Assembly: GCA_964617645.1 (NCBI GenBank) | Contig: CAZTYE010000005.1 | Span: 179,998 to 243,997 of the forward strand | Length of the DNA stretch: 64,000 nucleotides | Direction: 5' to 3' | Source: JADJGC01 sp964617645 | Lineage (GTDB): Bacteria > Zixibacteria > MSB-5A5 > CAIYYT01 | Part shown: piece after piece, positions 56,784 to 63,518 of the stretch | Layout of the letters: the number at the start of each line of letters is the position of its first letter | Numbering within the stretch: the stretch's first letter is position 1 | Program-made: the position numbers and the translations under genes | The notes under the pieces: model-generated | Database searches by the model: none | Seen by the model: only the letters and a program-made list of their open reading frames with translations | Told to the model about the DNA's origin: nothing

Positions 56784-56885
56784 GCGGAGGTCTTAGTCCA
56801 CAGCATTTTTGTCGGTTGTGACGGCACTCTCACCGCGTCGCTCGCATTGCGACGCCGGAGATGCTGGATATTTCAGGAGAAGCGA

Positions 56886-58814
56886 ATGCGCGCAGGTACT
56901 GTAGTTTGGGCGACAACAATTCTTCTACTCTGCCTTGGGCTTGTATCGGATGCGCGACTGCACGCCGGCGTGGAGGGGATCTTGGTCGCCGATACGCTGC
57001 TTCCCGACATTATCGTCCGGCAGAGCGATCTTTACGATAATGACATCGTTACCAATATCGTCCCCGGGCGCAGGCATCTGCGGCTCTCCAACGCGACGGC
57101 AAACGTGGGAACGGGACCACTTCACCTTTTTGGCATTTGGCCGCTGAATCCGGACAATACGCAATACGTCAAACAGCGAATTTGGCTTTCAGATTCGACA
57201 TACTTCGACCGCACCGCCGGCAAATTCATCAACCATCCTGGGCATGATCATATTCACATCGAAGATTGGAGCATCTATCGGCTGCGCGAACTTCTCCCGG
57301 ATTCCAGCGTCGGCGCGATTGTCGCCGAGGGCGCCAAGACCAGTTTCTGTATTCTCGATCTCGTTATCTACAATAGTCAATTGGCGAATTTTGATCCCGA
57401 CGGAAATTATTTCCAGTGCGGGTTTGGCACGCAAGGATTGTCGGTCGGCTGGGCTGATGTTTACTCTAAGGGGCTGGAAGGCCAGAACATCGACATTACC
57501 GAAGTCCCCGACGGAACGTATTGGCTGGAATCGGATGCCGACCCAATCAACCTGATTCGCGAGGCCAATGAGAGCAACAACGTCGCGCGAATCATCGTTA
57601 CGATTGGCGCCGGCAGCGCGAACCAGCCGGACGCGTTCGAGCCGAACGATTCGACGAGCACCGTCAGTGCAATGCCCGTGGGCGCGATCAACAGTTCCAA
57701 CCTCGGGCCGTGCGGGCCGGAGCGCGTGATCGGCAACCTGAGCGTGCACGCATCGGGTAACGGCGACTGGTACCGGTTCTACATGAATCATCTCGGCGCC
57801 AGCGGCGATTTCGTGCGGATCGACTTCCTGCACTCGCAGGGTGATGTCGATCTGGAACTTTATAACTCCAGCGGGCAGCGAGTCGGTACTTCCGGTGGCA
57901 GCGGAAACTCCGAGACGATCTCGCTGCAGAATCGTCAGCAGGGCTGGTACTACGTTTATGTTTTCGGCTATCAAGGAGCACTGAATCCTAATTACACGCT
58001 GACGATCAATCCGTCGACCAATGCCACGCCGACCGTGACGGTGATCGATCCGCCGGTTGGTGATTCCCTGCTCATTCACGGGGTCGATACCTATCGCGCG
58101 TCGTGGACGACGTCCGATTTTGAAAATGACGAACGCTGGGTGACGGTGTACGTGAACGACGCGCCAATTCTCGACGGCAGCGAGATCTTGTTGCCGACCT
58201 CGTTGCATACGCCGGCGGCAACGGGGTTCTATATCATCAATTCGTCCTATGTGCCGCAAAATCAACAGCTCTATGTTTACTGCTCGGTCACCGATGGCGG
58301 CACGGTGTCGGGGGATTGGTCGAGCGGAACTGTGACCTTTATTAGTCGTACCCAGGCGCAGGGGACGATTATGGGACAGATTATGGACAGCGACTCCAAC
58401 AGCGTAGTCGGCGCCGTCGTGACTTTGCCGGAATTGAATCGAATCGACACTTCCGACGTTTTCGGACTGTACAGCATCGACCAAGTCGATCCGGGCGTTT
58501 ACGGTATCAGCGTAGCCCACGAGAGCTATCCGGACACTGCGATTACCGGCATCACGGTGAACATCGCCGAGACGGTGATGCTCGATGTGCTGCTGAGCGC
58601 TTGCGGCTATGTGGCCGGTGATGCCGACGGTTCGAGCAATGTTTCGATCGCGGACGCAGTATTCATGATCAACTACATTTTTGCCTCAGGTCCCCCACCA
58701 ACACAAATGGTGGCCGGGGATGCCGATTGCAGTGGCAGTTTGAGCATCGCCGACGCAGTGGTGGTGATTAATTTCATCTTCGCCGACGGTCCAGCACCCT
58801 GCGGCGGGTGTTGA
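56886..58814 (+). CDS. Secreted lysyl oxidase-like protein with PPC, carboxypeptidase-regulatory and dockerin domains
   Basis: A 642-residue exported protein. A signal peptide ('VVWATTILLLCLGLVSDARL') is followed by a lysyl oxidase-type domain (residues about 35-240). The copper site appears as 'HPGHDHIHIEDWSIYRLREL', the quinone-cofactor lysine as 'GAKTSFCILDLVIYN', and the cofactor tyrosine region as 'SVGWADVYSKGLEGQNIDIT', then 'VPDGTYWLESDADPINLIRE'. So copper and LTQ-forming residues are kept. A bacterial pre-peptidase C-terminal (PPC) domain follows ('DWYRFYMNHLGASGDFVRID', 'GDVDLELYNSSGQRVGTSGG'), then a carboxypeptidase-regulatory-like module ('GQIMDSDSNSVVGAVVTLPE') and two dockerin repeats. 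ATG 56886 has AGGAGA upstream. Confidence 0.88.
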   Translation: MRAGTVVWATTILLLCLGLVSDARLHAGVEGILVADTLLPDIIVRQSDLYDNDIVTNIVPGRRHLRLSNATANVGTGPLHLFGIWPLNPDNTQYVKQRIWLSDSTYFDRTAGKFINHPGHDHIHIEDWSIYRLRELLPDSSVGAIVAEGAKTSFCILDLVIYNSQLANFDPDGNYFQCGFGTQGLSVGWADVYSKGLEGQNIDITEVPDGTYWLESDADPINLIREANESNNVARIIVTIGAGSANQPDAFEPNDSTSTVSAMPVGAINSSNLGPCGPERVIGNLSVHASGNGDWYRFYMNHLGASGDFVRIDFLHSQGDVDLELYNSSGQRVGTSGGSGNSETISLQNRQQGWYYVYVFGYQGALNPNYTLTINPSTNATPTVTVIDPPVGDSLLIHGVDTYRASWTTSDFENDERWVTVYVNDAPILDGSEILLPTSLHTPAATGFYIINSSYVPQNQQLYVYCSVTDGGTVSGDWSSGTVTFISRTQAQGTIMGQIMDSDSNSVVGAVVTLPELNRIDTSDVFGLYSIDQVDPGVYGISVAHESYPDTAITGITVNIAETVMLDVLLSACGYVAGDADGSSNVSIADAVFMINYIFASGPPPTQMVAGDADCSGSLSIADAVVVINFIFADGPAPCGGC

Positions 58815-59397
58815 GGCCAAGGCTTTCGAAAACGTCGGGCCGCGAGACGCTCTGAGTGATCGTGCTTCGCCATTCGGCTCCACCATTCTCGCGGGGAACC
58901 GTTGGTTTCGATTTTCGATTCGTGTTTCTCGCTAAGTTTGTCCTTTCGCAAAAAAATAGGGCATAGCTCGAGCTAATCAGGTGTCGAGTCGGGGTTCGTC
59001 GCCGCGTCGCGTCGTTAAGCCACGCGCGACGATGATCCGATTCGGCGAACTGAAGCGATTGTTCCGTGAGTGATTTTCTCGCATCCAAGCGCCGGCGTCG
59101 CAAGCCACCGGAGTTTGGATTTGATCTCGACGCCTTGTCCTGCCGCGGTTCGCGTTTTTACGACAATGGCGGCCGCCAAAGAACACGTCAGGTACGACGG
59201 CGAGATCGGCGAGGAAAATCATCCGCGATGACAATCGTGCCTCTACTAAGGGTCCGGTGGGGGAAAATTGTAGTGGAATGCTACGAGATTTCGGAACATG
59301 ACCCTCACCCCTGGCCCCTCTCCCTGACAGGGAGAGGGGGAATGTTCGCGGCTGCGGCGTGATGTCTGGAGCGCGGGGCTGCTGACCTCCTTGACTG
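58815..59397. other. Intergenic region 5' of the repeat array (no gene called)
   Basis: 583 bases. The open frames here (58977-59732 reverse; 59066-59362 forward) run into repeats and encode low-complexity R-rich peptides, so neither is called. A perfect 11-bp hairpin, CCCCTCTCCCT-GAC-AGGGAGAGGGG, lies at 59315-59339, in the same style as the repeats downstream. Confidence 0.5.
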
Positions 59398-59613
59398 GAT
59401 TCCGGCTTTCGCCGGAATGACGGGACGGAGGGTCTACGATGCACGAAGACAGATACCGTCCCACGCCGAAAGCGTGGGACGACCCCTTTGGTAAAGGGGA
59501 GTTTAGCGGCGGCGGAGACGCCTCCCCGAGAGCAACGATGTCGGGTTCCGCGCTCGCTGCGCTCACTGGGAACCCGACCTACGGAACTTTCGCGGGAATG
59601 ACGGTATCGGCTC
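59398..59613. repeat. 216-bp direct repeat copy 1, intact
   Basis: It begins with a palindrome module (ATTCCGGC-TTTC-GCCGGAAT), continues with GTCCCACGC-CGAAA-GCGTGGGAC and CCCCTTT-GGT-AAAGGGG, then GGGTTCC...GGGAACCC, and is followed directly by a second copy. Bases 59398-59494 repeat at 59614-59710 without visible change up to the point of insertion. It preserves the empty target site of the mobile element. Confidence 0.85.
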
Positions 59614-59710
59614 GATTCCGGCTTTCGCCGGAATGACGGGACGGAGGGTCTACGATGCACGAAGACAGATACCGTCCCACGCCGAAAGCGTGGGACGACC
59701 CCTTTGGTAA
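59614..59710. repeat. 216-bp direct repeat copy 2, interrupted
   Basis: Left 97 bases of the second copy; the rest continues at 63519 on the other side of the mobile element, with one base change in the first 100 (CCCCG versus CTCCG). After 'GGAACT' (63607-63612) the two copies diverge. Confidence 0.85.
59703..59710. repeat. Target-site duplication, left (TTTGGTAA)
   Basis: Eight bases identical to 63511-63518. The unoccupied copy at 59487-59494 has the same TTTGGTAA once. Confidence 0.9.
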
Positions 59711-59737
59711 GGGAACTATATACATTGCACACACAAA
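59711..59737 (+). repeat. Left terminal inverted repeat
   Basis: 27 bases matching the right end (63484-63510) at 24 positions when read inward. Both inner edges also carry a TTGAC-type motif just beyond the repeat. Confidence 0.85.
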
Positions 59738-59822
59738 TTGGTCTTGACCCGCCTTGGAATCCGCTTACTGTAAGCGCGTGACGTTTTTCGCAATCGCTTA
59801 AACCCTACCTACAGAAGCCTTA

Positions 59823-59841
59823 TATATCCTATTAGGATATA
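59823..59841. promoter_or_regulatory. Perfect palindrome TATATCCTATTAGGATATA near the left end
   Basis: Nine-base arms TATATCCTA and TAGGATATA with a single T centre. Such a site is operator-like; the nearest candidate regulator is not visible in the element. Confidence 0.4.
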
Positions 59842-59885
59842 CTGACTTAAACAACTCGAAAGTTTAATTGTGGATAACTTTAATA

Positions 59886-59914
59886 TTGCGCTGTCTTTTC
59901 ATGCGCGCTATAAT
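59886..59914 (+). promoter_or_regulatory. Promoter of the small ORF/leader transcript
   Basis: -10 TATAAT (59909-59914) is perfect; the -35 position 17 bases upstream is TTGCGC (59886-59891). Transcription would start near 59921 and read the 190-base leader before ATG 60115. Confidence 0.5.
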
Positions 59915-60114
59915 GCTCGCTGAAAGCGCAAGAGCCGCACAGGGATTGTACGGCTCTGAATTTAACTAAACCTCTTTGAGCGGAGGCTGAAGGGAATCTA
60001 CTAAACCACTCAATTCCTGTCAAGCTAAAAAATCTCAAGGGGCGTTCGGCGTGTTCTAACTTTAACCCGCTTCGATCATCGGGCAATGATGATTGAGGCA
60101 GAATCGAGTTTACA

Positions 60115-60267
60115 ATGAGTACTGGACAGAAATGTCAACAGTCAGGCATCTATCAGAGTTCATGCTCGGATAGACTGCAGATCGCTTTGTCCAAAGGGGA
60201 CACATTTCCGCCTTGCCGTTCACACGGCAATGTAACTTGGGCTCTCGTCCGAGCTACCATTAACTAA
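60115..60267 (+). CDS. Small cysteine-containing protein (50 aa), cargo of the transposon
   Basis: A 50-residue frame, 'STGQKCQQSGIYQSSCSD' followed by 'LQIALSKGDTFPPCRS' and 'VTWALV', with three Cys (7, 17, 34). The pattern G-x-x-C-x-x-SGIY...C...IALSKG-x-x-FPPC...W-x-LV recalls small YjzC-like proteins, so it is likely real rather than random. Cys-rich zinc binding is possible. A promoter (59886-59914) and a strong terminator (60298-60329) bracket it; no clear SD precedes ATG 60115. It opposes the restriction operon. Function unknown; could be a regulator or anti-restriction factor of the element. Confidence 0.6.
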   Translation: MSTGQKCQQSGIYQSSCSDRLQIALSKGDTFPPCRSHGNVTWALVRATIN

Positions 60268-60297
60268 CATTTGAAAGAACCGAACGCCCCAAGATAC

Positions 60298-60329
60298 AAC
60301 GCCCCAGAAGATGGGGCGTTTGTTTTTCT
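60298..60329 (+). terminator. Intrinsic terminator after the small transposon ORF
   Basis: AACGCCCCA (60298-60306) and TGGGGCGTT (60312-60320) form a 9-bp stem with loop GAAGA, followed by TGTTTTTCTT. The partner sequence GGGGCGTT also occurs at 60039-60046 and AACGCCCC at 60283-60290, so an alternative pairing is possible. Confidence 0.85.
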
Positions 60330-60369
60330 TCCCAGTGCCGCACAAGAATAGTCTTTTGTGAAATTCGTG

Positions 60370-60759
60370 TCAAGACAAAAACCGTTTAAGTCTATTTTTC
60401 AGTTTCGTTTCGTCCGACAATTGGCACTCCCATACGACGAGTGCTAACCATCCCTGATTTCTGATCAAACGAGTATTGGTCCGATCCCGCTTCTTGTTTC
60501 GATCCAACTTCGGAACCCAATACTCTAAATTAGTCTTCGGCACATTGCGACCAGAATAACAGCGGTGGCCGTGCCAAAAACAACCGTGAACGAGTATCAC
60601 TTTTCGGAGTCGAGGAAATGCTATGTCGGGTTTTCCGGCGAGCTTGGAGTAATGCAGGCGATAACCGCGCAGTCCGATAGCGCAGAGGATGCGCCTAACC
60701 TTCAGCTCCGGCGTCGTGTTCTTCGCTCGCACCTTCTTCATGTGTGGTTGGCTTGCCAT
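60370..60759 (-). CDS. vsr: Very short patch repair endonuclease (Vsr)
   Basis: Nicks 5' of T in T:G mismatches that arise when 5-methylcytosine deaminates, so it protects the methyltransferase's sites. The 129-residue protein has all Vsr landmarks: 'KVRAKNTTPELKVRRILCAI', 'GYRLHYSKLAGKPDIAFPRL' (catalytic Asp), 'LVHGCFWHGHRCYSG' (His pair and zinc Cys), 'PKTNLEYWVPKLDRNKKRDR' and 'WLALVVWECQL'. Its start lies within the C-terminal codons of the upstream endonuclease gene (65-base overlap). Last gene of the restriction operon. Confidence 0.93.
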   Translation of the reverse strand: MASQPHMKKVRAKNTTPELKVRRILCAIGLRGYRLHYSKLAGKPDIAFPRLRKVILVHGCFWHGHRCYSGRNVPKTNLEYWVPKLDRNKKRDRTNTRLIRNQGWLALVVWECQLSDETKLKNRLKRFLS

Positions 60760-61498
60760 CTTCGTCTATCCGTATAATCCAGTCTTCTCGAAAACTTACG
60801 AGAAGAAGTATTTGTTCAATCGGGATGATCCCTGGATGGCGTTTGATTTTGAACCGCTGTGCGGAACCGGGCACAGTTCTGATTACCGTGAACTGGGAAC
60901 CATCCGGCTGCCAAGTAAAGACGTGCTTCCCAGTCGTCTTCTCATAGCCTTCAAAATTCTCCTTTTTGTTCATCTTCCACTCATAATCGGAGGGGATGTA
61001 GCGAGTAGGTTCGTATTCAAAGATCGTGAATTCGAGCTTGCTCATGTTCCGAATTAAGGTGACGACGCGCAAGTCCTCAAATTCGTGCAAGGATTGATTA
61101 ACGCGCTCGTTCCAGATATCAAGAACTTTGCTCCCGCTATCTTGAACGTCCTTAAATGCATCTTTGACGCCATATGATTTATTGAGATTGTTTCTGCCGG
61201 TAATTAGCCTGACTGATTTCGCCGAGAAAGGCTTGGAATTATGAACAGTCTTTGCTGACCAAGAGCAATTTTCCCAAGTGATGTCGGTAATTCCGAGCGG
61301 TTTTGGCCTATGGTCTCCGCTAATCGCCTTAGCGAAAATGTCTGCGAAACCATCCCCATCAATATTTGCGAGGCCGATGGCGAGACGATGTACGATTAAC
61401 TTTCCGATGTTTGTGATTATGTCTGGTGGGAATTCTCCCAGAGGATAAACACTCTCACGCGCTTTGAATTTTCCGCGAAGTTTCGGATGCTTTGACAA
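60695..61498 (-). CDS. Probable type II restriction endonuclease
   Basis: A 267-residue protein that I cannot match to a named enzyme. Context is strong: it lies between a C5-methyltransferase and Vsr in an overlapping operon, the usual place of the restriction enzyme. The segment 'GITDITWENCSWSAKTVHNS' (residues about 72-91) has the D...xK arrangement of a PD-(D/E)xK-type nuclease core, 'ENCSWSAKT' giving the beta-strand with Ser-x-Lys. Further on are 'RNMSKLEFTIFEYEPTRYIP' and 'GSAQRFKIKRHPGIIPIEQI'. The acidic C-terminal tail is E/H-rich. The start overlaps the methyltransferase by 44 bases. It could instead be a DNA-binding accessory protein. Confidence 0.6.
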   Translation of the reverse strand: MSKHPKLRGKFKARESVYPLGEFPPDIITNIGKLIVHRLAIGLANIDGDGFADIFAKAISGDHRPKPLGITDITWENCSWSAKTVHNSKPFSAKSVRLITGRNNLNKSYGVKDAFKDVQDSGSKVLDIWNERVNQSLHEFEDLRVVTLIRNMSKLEFTIFEYEPTRYIPSDYEWKMNKKENFEGYEKTTGKHVFTWQPDGSQFTVIRTVPGSAQRFKIKRHPGIIPIEQILLLVSFREDWIIRIDEDGKPTTHEEGASEEHDAGAEG

Positions 61499-62495
61499 CT
61501 TTTATTATCCCCTCAATTCCCGCCGCCACCAAAGGTACGGGCACCGCGTTTCCTGCTTGCTTGCGAGTCTGACTGTCATTGCAGACTATCTCAAAGCTAT
61601 CAGGAAAGCCCTGTAAGCGCAACATTTCTCTTGGGGATAATCTTCTCTCGCCATTGACGAGCAAGTAGTTGTATGAAGCCCCAGCGCGCAACGCGCATGA
61701 GTAGGGATAGCTGGAAACGTTTCCAGCCTTGTTCTCGTGCCATATGCTGGGATCGTATTTGCTTTCGTGAGTCTCTTTTCGACTGTTCTTTATTCGGTCA
61801 CTTACGAAGTGCTTCACGTCCGGTTTCGTCTCAAGAATGTCCTTCAGCGGTTTCATGTTCTTGCGGTCGCCTTTCGGCCACGGGAATTCCTTGAAGAACT
61901 TAGCATAGTCGTCAAGCGTACCGGCGATAAGTACCCGCTCACGCTTTTGCGGGAGTCCATAATCGAGCGCGTTGAAGACGTGCCACGAAACATGGTAACC
62001 GAGCGATTCAAGCTCGCTCACGATTCGCTTGATCGTCCCGCCCTTATCGTTCGTCGTCAATTGCTTCACGTTTTCCAGCAAGACGGCTCGCGGCTTCTTG
62101 GCTTTGAGAATACGCACGATTTCGAAAAAAAGCGTTCCGCGAATATCGTCAAAGCCTTGCCGCTTTCCGATAATCGAGAATGGCTGACAGGGAAATCCAG
62201 CGCAGAACAAATCATGATCGGGGATTTTATTCTCTTTGATTAGACGGATATCGCCTTCCGGCACATTTCCGTAGTTGTGTTCGTAAGCCTTGCGCGCTTC
62301 TTCGTCCGCGTCGCAAGCGTAGACGCACCTCATCCCAAACGATTCAGCGGCCAAGTGAAACCCACCTATGCCGCAAAACATATCCACGAACGTCGATAGC
62401 CCCGTCAAATAGTCAGGGGCTTTCTTCGGGATCGCCGCGTTCCTAACCATCGCGGGGAACGTCGGAAAATCGATTTGCTTTTTGTAGTTACTCAC
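61455..62495 (-). CDS. DNA (cytosine-5) methyltransferase
   Basis: Modification enzyme of the R-M cassette, 346 residues. Motif I 'FVDMFCGIGGFHLAAESFGM' (residues about 34-53), motif IV 'FCAGFPCQPFSIIGKRQGFD' with the catalytic PC pair, motif VI 'PRAVLLENVKQLTTNDKGGT' with ENV, motif VIII 'LPQKRERVLIAGTLDDYAKF', motif IX 'ERRLSPREMLRLQGFPDSFE' and motif X 'RKQAGNAVPVPLVAAGIEGI'. The target-recognition region lies between VIII and IX (about residues 190-290); the specificity cannot be read from sequence. The gene overlaps the transposase (8 bases) and the restriction enzyme (44 bases), an arrangement that ties expression of the element to the modification system. Confidence 0.95.
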   Translation of the reverse strand: MSNYKKQIDFPTFPAMVRNAAIPKKAPDYLTGLSTFVDMFCGIGGFHLAAESFGMRCVYACDADEEARKAYEHNYGNVPEGDIRLIKENKIPDHDLFCAGFPCQPFSIIGKRQGFDDIRGTLFFEIVRILKAKKPRAVLLENVKQLTTNDKGGTIKRIVSELESLGYHVSWHVFNALDYGLPQKRERVLIAGTLDDYAKFFKEFPWPKGDRKNMKPLKDILETKPDVKHFVSDRIKNSRKETHESKYDPSIWHENKAGNVSSYPYSCALRAGASYNYLLVNGERRLSPREMLRLQGFPDSFEIVCNDSQTRKQAGNAVPVPLVAAGIEGIIKVVKASETSRKIQSA

Positions 62496-63444
62496 TTATC
62501 AACGCTTTATAGGTTAACCGTTTCCCTTCCATCCCAGCTACCAGAAGTCTTACAAATGTGATACCGCAAAGTCCATCGCTTTTATCGAAGGCGGGCAAAT
62601 TTCTCGTGCTGAGTCTGAATATGAATTCGTTCAAATAACGATGCAAGTGCTTCTTGCTCCAATGGTGATAAATGCCGTAATGCCCGCGCTTGACTAACGC
62701 CCAAAGGCTCTCAATGGAATTCGTGTGCACGTCTCCGCGAACATATTCATTCGCGCTATGACGAACTCGATCATGGTTGTAACCGCTAACCAGATCGTAA
62801 CCGCTATGTTCGTCGGTATACAACGTCGAGCCGCTACACACGCTCTTGGACACCGCTTCACCGATAGTCTTACGATCAGTATTGTCGATCACTTCGGCTC
62901 TCATTTGTCCGTCTCTGGAACGCACGCCAAATACGATAGTCTTGCCAACGGTTCCACGTCCCTGATTTAGCTTCTTGCTTCTATGCTTGTTCTTTTCCTT
63001 GCCGCCAACGTAGGTTTCGTCAGCCTCAACGGTTCCGCTAACATGGCCGTCGATGCCGCAAGCCTCACAGAGTCGATTACGCACGAACCAAGCCGACTTC
63101 TGCGTAATGCCAAGCTCTTTCGCCAACTGGATTGACGAGATTCCCTTTCTCGCTACGCTTATCAGATACATGGCGTAGATCCACTTCTGTACGGAAATCT
63201 TTGAGCCTTCCATGACGGTTCCGGTCTTGATCGTAAACTGTTGACGACACGCCTTGCAAGTATAGAGTTTTCCGTCTCTGATCTTGTAAACTTCACTATT
63301 GCCGCAATGGATGCAGTAGATACCAGCAGGCCAGCGAGCCGATTCCATATACTCCCTTGCCGACTTTTCGGTAGGAAAGCGTTTGTGGAAGTCGAACGTG
63401 CTTGGCTGTTTCACCTTGATTTGTTGGACTTGTTTTGTTTTCAT
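62488..63444 (-). CDS. IS1595-family transposase (ISXO2-like)
   Basis: DDE-type transposase of 318 residues. N-terminal zinc ribbon with two C-x2-C pairs ('CIHCGNSEVY' and 'TCKACRQQF', residues about 45-70), a helix-turn-helix ('SSIQLAKELGITQKSAWFVR'), and the ISXO2-like DDE core: 'GTVEADETYVGGKEKNKHRS' (first Asp), 'GSTLYTDEHSGYDLVSGYNH' (second Asp), 'DVHTNSIESLWALVKRGHYG' with the Asn-x-x-Glu pair, ending in 'YLNEFIFRLSTRN'. Probably expressed from a consensus promoter whose start site coincides with the ATG (63444), so without SD. The stop overlaps the methyltransferase. Family assignment is firm. Confidence 0.95.
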   Translation of the reverse strand: MKTKQVQQIKVKQPSTFDFHKRFPTEKSAREYMESARWPAGIYCIHCGNSEVYKIRDGKLYTCKACRQQFTIKTGTVMEGSKISVQKWIYAMYLISVARKGISSIQLAKELGITQKSAWFVRNRLCEACGIDGHVSGTVEADETYVGGKEKNKHRSKKLNQGRGTVGKTIVFGVRSRDGQMRAEVIDNTDRKTIGEAVSKSVCSGSTLYTDEHSGYDLVSGYNHDRVRHSANEYVRGDVHTNSIESLWALVKRGHYGIYHHWSKKHLHRYLNEFIFRLSTRNLPAFDKSDGLCGITFVRLLVAGMEGKRLTYKALISE

Positions 63445-63450
63445 GTGAAC

Positions 63451-63479
63451 AATATAACATTCGCCCTACCGCTTGTCAA
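63451..63479 (-). promoter_or_regulatory. Promoter of the transposase operon, probably leaderless
   Basis: -35 TTGACA (63474-63479) and -10 TATATT (63451-63456) with 17-base spacing, both perfect or near-perfect. Only six bases separate the -10 from ATG 63444, so the A of the ATG is about the expected transcription start. No SD is present upstream. Confidence 0.75.
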
Positions 63480-63483
63480 GTGT

Positions 63484-63510
63484 TTTGTGTGTGGATTGTA
63501 TATAATTCCC
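63484..63510 (-). repeat. Right terminal inverted repeat
   Basis: Partner of 59711-59737 (24 of 27 equal, read inward). Next to it, inward, lies the TTGACA -35 of the transposase promoter. Confidence 0.85.
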
Positions 63511-63518
63511 TTTGGTAA
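63511..63518. repeat. Target-site duplication, right (TTTGGTAA)
   Basis: Identical to 59703-59710. Confidence 0.9.

Larger units (their letters stand above)
59711..63510 (-). mobile_element. 3,800-bp IS1595-type transposon carrying a restriction-modification-Vsr cassette
   Basis: Bounded by imperfect inverted ends starting GGGAA: left GGGAACTATATACATTGC (then CACACACAAA) and right, read inward, GGGAATTATATACAATCC (then CACACACAAA), 24 of 27 positions equal. It is flanked by 8-bp repeats TTTGGTAA, the duplication length typical of the IS1595 family. Order from the right end: transposase, C5-methyltransferase, probable restriction endonuclease, Vsr, all on the - strand and overlapping, plus an oppositely oriented small ORF at 60115. 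The whole unit is a candidate composite mobile element, although it has only one transposase and one pair of ends. Confidence 0.85.

Noticed and set aside
57189..58520. 443-aa antisense frame opposite the lysyl oxidase gene
   Set aside because: The + strand has multiple known domains; the reverse frame has none.
59066..59362. 98-aa frame running into the repeats
   Set aside because: Arginine-rich, no SD, and its C-terminus is a translation of palindromic repeats.
59398..59710. Possible CRISPR array from the repeated units
   Set aside because: Only two copies of long units with no regular spacers and no cas genes; they are palindromic direct repeats.
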